Assembly: GCA_049889095.1 (NCBI GenBank)
Contig: JBLJFK010000001.1
Reading direction: 5' to 3' (one strand)
From: Ewingella sp049889095
Lineage (GTDB): Bacteria; Pseudomonadota; Gammaproteobacteria; Enterobacterales; Enterobacteriaceae
DNA length: 64,000 bases
Shown here: positions 7,734-14,512 of the stretch, one piece after another
How the letters are laid out: each line of letters starts with the position of its first letter
How positions within the stretch are numbered: the first letter of the stretch is position 1
Position numbers and translations under genes: made by a program
The notes under the pieces: model-generated
What the model was told of the DNA's origin: nothing
What the model saw: only the letters and a program-made list of their open reading frames with translations
Databases searched by the model: none

Positions 7734-8669
7734 TCAAATTAATTTATTTTTTTTGTTTATTTTTTGTATTTCTTGTTTTATATGTGGCTGATCGCAAAGC
7801 TGAGGATACCGAGTTTTTCTAAATGCTTGGCTTTCAGTCCCACGACTACGGCTACTTAAGTAACCTATATAAAAGCTAACTTGATGATGAAACTCAATGA
7901 TTTCTTGGGCTATGCGTTCTAATGTGCCAAGTTCATAAACGTATTGTTTATTAGAAAGATCCAAATCCTCTCCATTCGCAATTGCTGCATTGCATGCAAT
8001 AAAGTCTGCTTGAGATATCCATATGATATGGTCAGGTATTGCCACAGATATTCCAAAGCATCCGTGAGCTAAGTCATTTCGTTCTTTAGCTAATGCAGCT
8101 TTCCTATTGTTGTAGGCATGTAAAAGTTTAAGATCATTTTTTTCTAGGACAATTTCTCCTACGGCCGTGACAGCATTTGACTGAGCTTGACTTGTTCTTA
8201 AAGTGCTAAACACAGCTAAAACTGCTGGAACATTAGTTTGCATAAGTTCAGCGAGTAAGCGCGCATATTGAATTTCAATATCCGCCCATGAGGTGACAAT
8301 TCTCCCTACTAACATAGAGGCTTTCGGCCTATCTTCAATAAAACCGACACCCATTGTAACTCGCACACCTGGATAGAATTTTTTAATCGGTTTTCTTGAT
8401 GAGTTCGAAATTGGTGTTCTTGCTGGATATGAAGCAGAACGAGATTCATGTGCTTGCTGCCCTTTCAAATCATCAAAGGAATAAATACCTTCATGAAGGC
8501 ATTTCATGCAAGGTATGCTCAAAGTACCATCATCTATGATAGGAAGTTTAATCGCTCCCTTTGAATTATCATCTAATACATAGATAGCTTGCGCGCATCC
8601 TTTACACTCAACAGTAAAGTACCAATCTCCTTTATTAATTTCATCTCGTCGGTGAATTCTATAAGTCAT
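7734..8669 (-). CDS. accessory (moron) protein with zinc ribbon and HEPN-like motif
   Basis: A 311-residue protein read against the late genes. The N-terminus has CKGC at 22-25 and CMKC at 54-57, a four-cysteine zinc-ribbon pattern. After a linker, a helical domain begins at about residue 119 (GRIVTSWADIEIQYARLLAE). It contains RNDLAH at 197-202, which fits the R-x4-H catalytic motif of HEPN ribonucleases. An AGGGACAT ribosome site precedes the ATG, and the gene is more AT-rich than its neighbours. HEPN proteins in prophages are often abortive-infection or toxin RNases. A defence role here is inference. I do not recognise a named family. Confidence 0.55.
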   Translation of the reverse strand: MTYRIHRRDEINKGDWYFTVECKGCAQAIYVLDDNSKGAIKLPIIDDGTLSIPCMKCLHEGIYSFDDLKGQQAHESRSASYPARTPISNSSRKPIKKFYPGVRVTMGVGFIEDRPKASMLVGRIVTSWADIEIQYARLLAELMQTNVPAVLAVFSTLRTSQAQSNAVTAVGEIVLEKNDLKLLHAYNNRKAALAKERNDLAHGCFGISVAIPDHIIWISQADFIACNAAIANGEDLDLSNKQYVYELGTLERIAQEIIEFHHQVSFYIGYLSSRSRGTESQAFRKTRYPQLCDQPHIKQEIQKINKKNKLI

Positions 8670-9059
8670 TTCAATGTCCCTAATATTATGAAAATTTAGA
8701 TGAATCTCTGTAAACCCGGCCTTAGACTTACATATTATTATTCAGAGGTCTTCTTTATACGGGTTTTAAACAAAATATTTGGGTGCTACGCAATGCATCA
8801 TTCATCAAATAGACCGCCAGCGAAAGATTATGCAACAGTAATGATGCTCCCGATTCCCCAAGAGGGGGCAAGGTACAGGATGTATGCACGCTGCTTAGGA
8901 TCATGAAAAAAGATTATGGCGGCAAAGCAGTTTAGAAGCCAACTATGCGCCGTTGATTGCTGAAGGCGAGCAAAGACGAGCCCAAAACAAGGCTCAAGTG
9001 CATGAGCGCGGCCACTGCGAGAGTGTGGTAAAGCCCCTATTAAAAGAGGCGATAAAATA
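8670..9059. other. intergenic accessory region without a clear gene
   Basis: About 390 bases between two leftward genes. A 68-codon rightward frame at 8700-8906 has no good ribosome site and no recognisable product. Part of the right half (about 8926-9060) reads open on the plus strand as a charged helical peptide (LEANYAPLIAEGEQRRAQ) with no start, which may be the tail of a decayed phage gene. The left edge holds the promoter region of the zinc-ribbon/HEPN gene, with an AT-rich stretch near 8680. Confidence 0.3.
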
Positions 9060-9443
9060 TTATTTAGAAAAGTCCAGAATACAAAGATGGTCTACCAGAC
9101 CTGAGGCGATACTAACTCCACCTTTTACATAATCCACTGTGTCCGTTAACTTCCCAGATGGCGTATAGAGCAAGACAGAACCGTAGCCGTTTTTGCAATC
9201 TTTCTCTGAAATAGCTACTTTTTTGTAATCGACTACAGTGTCGCTGGATTTTTCAGTTGGTACTTGCTGAATGAACAACGTTCGTATTCCATTTTCGAAT
9301 CTGCCGGAACCATTCTTGAAATAAAAATTTGAGACGTCGGTTTTCGCAAAGTACGTCCATCCTTGATATTCAGGAGGGGTTTGTGCCTGTACGCCGAACG
9401 CGTTGCTAATCAAGGCGGCGCTAAGAATCCACTTAATATGCAT
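9060..9443 (-). CDS. secreted small protein of unknown function
   Basis: A 127-residue product with a clear signal peptide: MHIKWILSAALISNAFGVQA, with cleavage likely after AQA. The ATG at 9443 has AAGGGA seven bases upstream and fits the signal peptide better than the in-frame ATG at 9470. The mature part (PEYQGWTYFAKTDVSNFYF) has two cysteines near its C-terminal half that could pair in the periplasm. It reads against the late operon and looks like a lysogeny-expressed moron. No family recognised. Confidence 0.6.
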   Translation of the reverse strand: MHIKWILSAALISNAFGVQAQTPPEYQGWTYFAKTDVSNFYFKNGSGRFENGIRTLFIQQVPTEKSSDTVVDYKKVAISEKDCKNGYGSVLLYTPSGKLTDTVDYVKGGVSIASGLVDHLCILDFSK

Positions 9444-9583
9444 ATTATTCCCTTTTAAGATTTTTCGCATTGTGGACCGTTATTTATCACAAAAATTACA
9501 CTTATTCATTATCAAACCACTGAAGTGGTTTTTTTATGCCCTCAATTTGACGGAGGACAACAACAGCGATAAGGGGTTTATCA

Positions 9584-9964
9584 ATGTCTGAGCCGGTATC
9601 AGCTACAGCGGCTTCAACTGCACTCGCCACGGTTGGCCTGTTCGGCTGGTTTACCGGTCTGGATTATGGCGTAGTGTTTGGCGCGTTTGCTGGCGCTGTC
9701 TTCTATGTCACGTCAGCTGTTGATTTGTCAGCATGGCGGCGCATCTCGTACTTCGGTGTTTCATTCATGTGTGGCTTGCTCGGTGCCGGTGTTGCTGGCG
9801 CTAAATTGGCGGCCTGGCTCAGTTACCCTGATAAACCATTGGATGCCCTGGGAGCGGTGATCATCTCCGCACTGGCGGTGCAACTGCTGACGTTTGCCAG
9901 CAACCGGGCAAAAAACCCAACATCACTGATTGATCGGTGGAGGGGGCAAAGTGGTAATAAATGA
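9584..9964 (+). CDS. phage holin (Phage_holin_8-like)
   Basis: A 126-residue protein with three hydrophobic segments (about residues 12-30, 33-52 and 55-80) plus one near 88-104, followed by a basic tail (NRAKNPTSLIDRWRG). This fits the putative holins that precede a second small membrane protein and GH19 endolysins in enterobacterial prophages. It would form lesions in the inner membrane to release the endolysin. It is the first gene of the lysis cassette and overlaps the next gene. Confidence 0.7.
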   Translation: MSEPVSATAASTALATVGLFGWFTGLDYGVVFGAFAGAVFYVTSAVDLSAWRRISYFGVSFMCGLLGAGVAGAKLAAWLSYPDKPLDALGAVIISALAVQLLTFASNRAKNPTSLIDRWRGQSGNK

Positions 9965-10238
9965 CCCGCTAGTTATCTCGAACGTGGTGTTGTGCAGCCT
10001 GGTTGTTGTGCGGCTCTGCTTTTTTCGAAAGAACGGTTCTGTTCATCGGCGCTGGGCGGCATGGCTGGCTTACCTGCTTATTTTAGCTTACGGCAGTGTC
10101 CCGCTGCGGTTCTGGTTTGATCACTACCACCACACGCATTGGGCGGCGTTCGCCCTCAACGCCATTATCTGCGTCGCTGTATTTCGCGCCGGCGGTAACG
10201 TCGCCAAACTATTCAGTGTCCTGAGGCATCAGCAATGA
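9951..10238 (+). CDS. second phage holin-like membrane protein
   Basis: A 95-residue protein with three predicted membrane segments (VVLCSLVVVRLCFF; WLAYLLILAYGSVPLRFWF; WAAFALNAIICVAVF), matching the small 3TM holin family. The GTG at 9951 is chosen because GGAGGGGGC lies just upstream; the longer frame to 9930 runs into the ribosome site. It overlaps the previous holin gene by 14 bases and the endolysin by four. It may be a holin or antiholin. Confidence 0.7.
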   Translation: MVINDPLVISNVVLCSLVVVRLCFFRKNGSVHRRWAAWLAYLLILAYGSVPLRFWFDHYHHTHWAAFALNAIICVAVFRAGGNVAKLFSVLRHQQ

Positions 10239-10864
10239 CAAAAGACCAATTTCAACGGGCGGCTTCACTGAGCGCCGACTTAGCCGCGCGCTGGTATCCA
10301 CATGTAGTGGCCGCGATGGTTGAATCCGATATTTGCACAACTGTGCGTCAGGCAGCATTCATAGCGCAAGTAGGTACGGAGTCAGGCGGCTTTAAAACTC
10401 TGTCCGAGTCGTTCAACTATTCGATCGCTGGCCTCTCCATCTTCGGTAACCGACTCACGGCTTCACAGCGTGAACAGCTTGGCCGTCGCAATGGCGAAGG
10501 TCCGCTTCCTATTGAGCGCCAGCGCGCCATCGCCAATCTGGCCTACGGTGGCCGCTACGGCAACAAAGCGGCAGGTGATGGCTATAAATTCCGAGGTCGT
10601 GGTTTGAAACAAATCACGTTCCTCGATAACTATTTGGCTTGTGGCCGCGCGTTGGGCATTGACCTAATCACTGATCCGGACTTGCTGCTGAAAGATGAAT
10701 ACGCGGCGCGGTCGGCGGGCTGGTTCTGGAAAGCCAATAACTGCAACAGTTTTGCTGATTCTGGTGACTTTACGGGCCTGACCAAGCAGATAAACGGCGG
10801 CGATAACGGACTGGCTGATCGCCGTGCACGTTTGGTTGTAGCCAAAAAAGCATTGTGCAACTGA
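10235..10864 (+). CDS. GH19 endolysin (chitinase-like lysozyme)
   Basis: A 209-residue protein of glycoside hydrolase family 19. The catalytic region QVGTESGGFKTLSESFNY carries the acid residues, and GDGYKFRGRGLKQITFLDNY is the conserved substrate-cleft motif. It cleaves the glycan strands of peptidoglycan. There is no signal peptide, so export depends on the holins upstream. It overlaps the second holin gene by ATGA and is followed by Rz after ten bases. Confidence 0.92.
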   Translation: MTKDQFQRAASLSADLAARWYPHVVAAMVESDICTTVRQAAFIAQVGTESGGFKTLSESFNYSIAGLSIFGNRLTASQREQLGRRNGEGPLPIERQRAIANLAYGGRYGNKAAGDGYKFRGRGLKQITFLDNYLACGRALGIDLITDPDLLLKDEYAARSAGWFWKANNCNSFADSGDFTGLTKQINGGDNGLADRRARLVVAKKALCN

Positions 10865-10874
10865 GAGGCGCACT

Positions 10875-11408
10875 ATGGGAGCATCGTTGTTCGCTCAAGT
10901 GTTGAAGGCTTACTGGAAAACAGCGGTTGCGGTCGTAATGTCCGCCGCGCTGGTTTGGTGGATTGAAGGGCTACGCTGGGATGCTGATGTTTCCAAGTTG
11001 AATGAATCGCACACAGCAGAGCTGAAGAAACAAAGCGATCAGGCTGTGATTGACCTGAATAACCAGAAGAAGCGCGCAGAGGCAGCTCAGATTGCAATTG
11101 CTGCGCTGGATGCTAAGCACACGAAGGAAATGGCAGATGAACTTGCTAAGAATGAGAGGTTGCGCGTTGATGTTGCTGCTGGTAATCGCCGGGTGCAAAT
11201 CGCCGCCGCAAACATTGCCACCAGCCAGCTTATCAGGAACAGCACTTCCGGTACCGGCGGCGTGGGCGATGCAGCACAAGTCGAACTCTCTGGCGCTGGT
11301 GGACGGGCTGTTCTCGATCTCCGAGCCAGCGCCATCAAAGACGACCAAGTGATCCAATACCTTCAAGGCTACATCACGGATGTTGTGAAGCAGTGCAAAC
11401 TCAAATAG
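10875..11408 (+). CDS. Rz-like inner-membrane spanin
   Basis: A 177-residue protein with one N-terminal membrane anchor (VAVVMSAALVWWIEGL, residues 18-33). A long charged coiled coil follows (HTAELKKQSDQAVIDLNN and onward, about residues 45-100). It ends in a QCKLK tail. This is the i-spanin layout: it links through the periplasm to the lipoprotein Rz1 encoded inside it and fuses the two membranes at lysis. Confidence 0.85.
   Translation: MGASLFAQVLKAYWKTAVAVVMSAALVWWIEGLRWDADVSKLNESHTAELKKQSDQAVIDLNNQKKRAEAAQIAIAALDAKHTKEMADELAKNERLRVDVAAGNRRVQIAAANIATSQLIRNSTSGTGGVGDAAQVELSGAGGRAVLDLRASAIKDDQVIQYLQGYITDVVKQCKLK
11152..11352 (+). CDS. Rz1-like outer-membrane spanin lipoprotein, embedded in Rz
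   Basis: A 66-residue frame lying wholly inside the Rz gene in another reading frame. It begins MRGCALMLLLVIAGC, a lipoprotein signal with lipobox VIAGC and the acylated cysteine at residue 15. A proline-rich stretch follows (KSPPQTLPPASLSGTALP), as in Rz1 proteins. It would sit in the outer membrane and pair with Rz. Confidence 0.85.
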   Translation: MRGCALMLLLVIAGCKSPPQTLPPASLSGTALPVPAAWAMQHKSNSLALVDGLFSISEPAPSKTTK

Positions 11409-11416
11409 GTGGAGCG

Positions 11417-11653
11417 ATGGACGTTAAGAATTTAAGCCAGGCGCACGGTTTGTTGCAGAAGATAGGCGAACTTAAGCGTGAGCAAGACATTGTTGCTGCT
11501 GGCGGCGGGTTAGAGGTAACGGTTCAGTCGCAGTATCAGGACAATGAATTTGTCAATGCTATTCGCCCTCACGAATTAGCCGAGCTCAATAAGCGTATTC
11601 AGGCCAAGCCGGATCACCTTAAACAGCTAGGTGTGATACTTGCGGGGCAGTGA
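11417..11653 (+). CDS. small phage protein of unknown function
   Basis: A 78-residue protein starting at ATG 11417 after GGTGGAG; the longer frame from 11393 overlaps the Rz tail. It is helical and charged (LLQKIGELKREQDIVAAGGG, then HELAELNKRIQAKPDHLKQL), with no membrane segment. It sits directly after the lysis cassette. No family recognised. Confidence 0.55.
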   Translation: MDVKNLSQAHGLLQKIGELKREQDIVAAGGGLEVTVQSQYQDNEFVNAIRPHELAELNKRIQAKPDHLKQLGVILAGQ

Positions 11654-11798
11654 AATATAGACAAATCGAGGATCAGAAAGATAAAAAATCATATAAACAA
11701 TTAATTTTTGAAGTCCCTCTAAAAAATAAGGGATTACGCTGTTTTGAGCGTTGCTAACACGGTAACCTGTGTATTCAATAATATACAAGGAATTTGAT

Positions 11799-12230
11799 AT
11801 GCCGTGCTTTGTTACACACTCCGTTATAAACGGCGAGGATACAGTCCAAAATCGTGACCTTGCTGTAAAAAAAGGCCTTGCAATGTCCCATCAACTTGCT
11901 AAGGAAATTGGTGGAGAAATCTTAGTTATTGTTCCTAACATCCAGCATTTGGAAAATGGCCATGTCCTCAGCGCACTTGGCGATGCCTTTGCTAAACAGC
12001 TCAAGAAAACAGCACCATTCGATATCCAGGGAATCACAATAAGCCGAACCTCAAAGATACCTTCTCATGTGGGAGCAGAGACAGTAGTTTGGATGCTTTG
12101 GCCTAGCTTAGTTACAGCAGAGTCTGTAAGTAAAGCATGTCAAGGAAAAATAAACATTGTGGCTACTGAATGGGTTCCTTTTGATGAACTTCATCGCTGG
12201 AGATTGGACAATAAGGCCAAATCTTTCTGA
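11799..12230 (+). CDS. accessory protein of unknown function
   Basis: A 143-residue soluble protein. The ATG at 11799 is preceded by AAGGAA; the longer frame from 11769 lacks a ribosome site. The sequence shows alternating strand and helix (GGEILVIVPNIQHLENGH; TVVWMLWPSLVTAESVSKA; INIVATEWVPFDELHRW) that suggests an alpha/beta fold, with no known motif. It has its own AT-rich upstream region and is closed by a strong terminator, so it behaves as an independent moron between the lysis and head genes. Confidence 0.55.
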   Translation: MPCFVTHSVINGEDTVQNRDLAVKKGLAMSHQLAKEIGGEILVIVPNIQHLENGHVLSALGDAFAKQLKKTAPFDIQGITISRTSKIPSHVGAETVVWMLWPSLVTAESVSKACQGKINIVATEWVPFDELHRWRLDNKAKSF

Positions 12231-12240
12231 TAAAGCTAAG

Positions 12241-12260
12241 CCGCCTACGGGCGGTTTTTT
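12241..12260 (+). terminator. intrinsic terminator
   Basis: CCGCC-TACG-GGCGG hairpin followed by six T residues, directly after the 11799-12230 gene. Confidence 0.9.
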
Positions 12261-12278
12261 ATGCACCCTTACATAAGT

Positions 12279-12731
12279 TCATGCCTTAGATAACCTGATC
12301 GTCATGTACGCAGATTCATGATGTACCTTAATTTTAGTATTTTTATGTACAAGCATTAATCGTTTGTTCGATATTCTATGGTACAGCGGTGTTTTTTGAA
12401 AAATCAGTTTTTCACAAAACATTGCGTTTTCCTCAATAAATTTTAAAAGTTCTTTCACCCCTCCTCTGCGGATCAGATGGGATTTGAATGAGATTTTATC
12501 GTATCCCTTGCTCTGTAAGTCAATCAGAGATGCACAAAGGTCTGAGTACATTTCTTTATATGCACCAGGTCCTATTGGACATTTTTTGAATCGCATATGA
12601 AGTGTTGGTGGCCCTATCAATTTGGGTGACACGGAGTATAGATTCATCTTGTAGGTGAAAGTTTTGACTAAGTAGAGCGCAACGAAACACAGCGTTATTG
12701 ATAAAATAAAAAATGCATTAGTTAAATTCAT
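12279..12731 (-). CDS. membrane-anchored accessory protein of unknown function
   Basis: A 150-residue protein with one N-terminal membrane segment (NAFFILSITLCFVALYLV) followed by a basic soluble domain of about 125 residues (GPGAYKEMYSDLCASLIDLQ, then FKSHLIRRGGVKELLKFIEE). It converges on the preceding rightward gene across the terminator and is AT-rich compared with the head genes. This suggests a lysogenic accessory gene, perhaps acting at the inner membrane. I do not recognise it. Confidence 0.5.
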   Translation of the reverse strand: MNLTNAFFILSITLCFVALYLVKTFTYKMNLYSVSPKLIGPPTLHMRFKKCPIGPGAYKEMYSDLCASLIDLQSKGYDKISFKSHLIRRGGVKELLKFIEENAMFCEKLIFQKTPLYHRISNKRLMLVHKNTKIKVHHESAYMTIRLSKA

Positions 12732-12843
12732 ACTTATCCTTTTGGGTATTTTTTACTTTCATCGGCAAATAACATAAAAACTTGAAGGGAATTTAAAAAT
12801 AAACAGAATTAAATATCTGACGGCTTCATTATGAGGAATGGCG

Positions 12844-13488
12844 ATGGTCGGATTAAAAGAGCTTTCATTACAACTCCAATCGCTTAAAAAACAAATCCCA
12901 TACGCAGCGTCGCAGGCCTTAACCAGTGTGGCGAGGAAAATAGCAGCGGCGGAGAAAATAGCCTTTCAGCGCAAACTGGAAAATCCCACACCATTTACGG
13001 TTAATTCCGTGGGCTCTATTGGGGCACGCAGGGATAGCCTGACAGCGAAAGTTTATGTTCGTGACATTGCTGCCGGTTATCTCGAACCGTTCGAGTTTGG
13101 CGGTGTGCACAAGCTCAATGGCCAGGCGCTGCTTAACCCCAAAGACATTAAGCTGAACAAGTACGGCAACCTGTCACGCAATAAACTCTCCCAACTCAAA
13201 GCTAAGTCAAACGTCTTCATTGGTGATGTTGATGGCATCAACGGCGTATGGCAGCGGGTTAAGCCGAAGAAGGGACGTAAAGGTAAGAAGCGCCAGAAGC
13301 GGTCAGCCAATGGCACACGGCGTGCCCGCGATAAGAACCCCATGCCTAAGCTGCTAATCAGGTTCGGGGATGCACTGCCCGTTAAACCCACACTTGGTTA
13401 CATGGAGAGGGCCGAGAAGATGGCCGCAGGTCTGATGCCTGGCGCTATCAGCAAGGCGATCGATGAGGCATTGAAGACAGCTAAATAA
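12844..13488 (+). CDS. putative minor tail component, GpZ-like
   Basis: A 214-residue basic protein. The start is ATG 12844, six bases after GAGGA; the ATG at 12838 would touch the ribosome site. The N-terminus (GLKELSLQLQSLKKQIPYAA) and the highly basic middle (PKKGRKGKKRQKRSANGTRR) resemble the lambda minor tail protein Z family, which acts in tail completion. It lies upstream of the terminase genes instead of inside the tail module, which is unusual for Z. The family call is tentative. Confidence 0.45.
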   Translation: MVGLKELSLQLQSLKKQIPYAASQALTSVARKIAAAEKIAFQRKLENPTPFTVNSVGSIGARRDSLTAKVYVRDIAAGYLEPFEFGGVHKLNGQALLNPKDIKLNKYGNLSRNKLSQLKAKSNVFIGDVDGINGVWQRVKPKKGRKGKKRQKRSANGTRRARDKNPMPKLLIRFGDALPVKPTLGYMERAEKMAAGLMPGAISKAIDEALKTAK

Positions 13489-13500
13489 GGGGAAGATAAA

Positions 13501-13773
13501 GTGATTAATAGCAAATTAAAGATGAGGTTATACCGAGATTCTGAATCCTATCCCGGTAAAATTATCCTCGAGTCCTGTATGTATATCCCTGCTAAAACAG
13601 GGAACAACAACCATCTAAAAGTTGCGGATATAATTGATCTGAACGCACCGGTATGGCTGCCTATCGGGTATTCTAGTTGCATATCTCCACTGCGACGGTT
13701 TCGCTTTCAGTATAAGCGACTAAGGGAAGAACATCTGCAGGCGATCGAAAGAGCAATGCAGGCAATCAGTTGA
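13501..13773 (+). CDS. small phage protein of unknown function
   Basis: A 90-residue protein starting at GTG 13501 with AGGGGAAG eight bases upstream. It contains a strand-rich middle (KVADIIDLNAPVWLPIGYSS) and a basic helical end (RRFRFQYKRLREEHLQAIER). It follows the GpZ-like gene by 12 bases and precedes the packaging region. No family recognised. Confidence 0.5.
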   Translation: MINSKLKMRLYRDSESYPGKIILESCMYIPAKTGNNNHLKVADIIDLNAPVWLPIGYSSCISPLRRFRFQYKRLREEHLQAIERAMQAIS

Positions 13774-13789
13774 GAATAGTTATCAATAA

Positions 13790-13900
13790 AAAAATGGGTC
13801 CTTCCCCGGTCCTTTCTATTGCACGGGCATTGCGCGCCGCGTTCTGCGTCTAGCTATGAAATTTTGAAATTTGGGTAACAGGTAACAACTGAGGTAACAG
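13790..13900 (+). other. candidate cos/packaging region
   Basis: Non-coding DNA immediately upstream of the terminase small subunit. It has a GC-rich core (GCACGGGCATTGCGCGCCGC) followed by CTATGAAATTTTGAAATT. This recalls the order at lambda cos: GC-rich cosN, then an AT-rich bend site, then small-subunit binding sites, before Nu1. Three GGTAACA elements at 13874-13899 close the region. The assignment rests on position and layout; the exact nicking site cannot be set from sequence alone. Confidence 0.45.
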
Positions 13901-14141
13901 ATGAATCAGTCAGATTTTGCAAAACTTCATGGCGTCAGTCGAAAGACGGCTACCACCTGGAAGGCCCGTGGCTGGCTGATTCTTGATGGTGATGACATCA
14001 ATGTTGAAGCATCAAATGCCAACATTGATCGCTACCGAAAAACTGTTACCCGTGCAGAGAAAAAAAACGATAAAAGTGCGGTAGGTAACAAACAGGGTAA
14101 CAAAGCAGGTAACAAGTCCAAGGGTAACAACTTGGGTAACA
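13873..14141 (+). repeat. GGTAACA iterated elements spanning the terminase start
   Basis: Exact GGTAACA occurs at 13874, 13881 and 13893 in non-coding DNA and at 14084, 14096, 14108, 14123 and 14135 inside the small terminase gene, with an inverted copy (TGTTACC) at 14044. Spacing is mostly 12 bases. In the gene they encode GNK units (GNKQGNKAGNKSKGNN). The presence of copies outside the coding sequence suggests a DNA role such as terminase binding. Confidence 0.75.
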
Positions 14142-14512
14142 AACCTGCGAGTGATCCGGAAGATTCACCGACGAAAGTTGTAGAGCGCATGATCGCTGAC
14201 AGTGGCGCCACAATGACACTCGACGAGGCCAGAACGCTGAAAGAAAACTTTCTGGCGTTACTAACTCAGCTTGAGTTCGAGATCAAGTCAGGCCAGGTGC
14301 TGCCCTACAAAGATATGATCTCCGCCGTTGGGCAGGAATATTCCCGCATGCGCACCCGTCTTATTGCGATTGCTCCTGAACATGGACCTCGCCTGCGGGT
14401 GCTTGCCTCAACCACCAGTGATGCGGAATTCGTGTCGGCACTGCAGGAGGTGGTTCATGAGGCAATGGAGGAATTGAGCCTTGATGCAGATAACAAACGG
14501 GGTGCCGACTAA
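13901..14512 (+). CDS. terminase small subunit, Nu1-like
   Basis: A 203-residue protein. The N-terminus (MNQSDFAKLHGVSRKTATTW) is a winged-helix DNA-binding domain as in lambda gpNu1. Residues about 61-84 are a GNK-repeat linker. The C-terminal half (VVERMIADSGATMTLDEART to the end) is the helical self-assembly and large-subunit contact region. It recognises the packaging site and recruits the large subunit. The stop lies 29 bases inside the next gene, consistent with coupled translation. Confidence 0.8.
   Translation: MNQSDFAKLHGVSRKTATTWKARGWLILDGDDINVEASNANIDRYRKTVTRAEKKNDKSAVGNKQGNKAGNKSKGNNLGNKPASDPEDSPTKVVERMIADSGATMTLDEARTLKENFLALLTQLEFEIKSGQVLPYKDMISAVGQEYSRMRTRLIAIAPEHGPRLRVLASTTSDAEFVSALQEVVHEAMEELSLDADNKRGAD

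Noticed and set aside
8700..8906. 68-codon plus-strand frame in the accessory gap
   Set aside because: No ribosome site, no homologue recognised, and its start touches the promoter of the divergent gene.
14084..14141. Short regular repeats considered as a CRISPR array
   Set aside because: Units are 7 bases with 5-8 base gaps and are in frame within the terminase gene; no spacers or cas genes.
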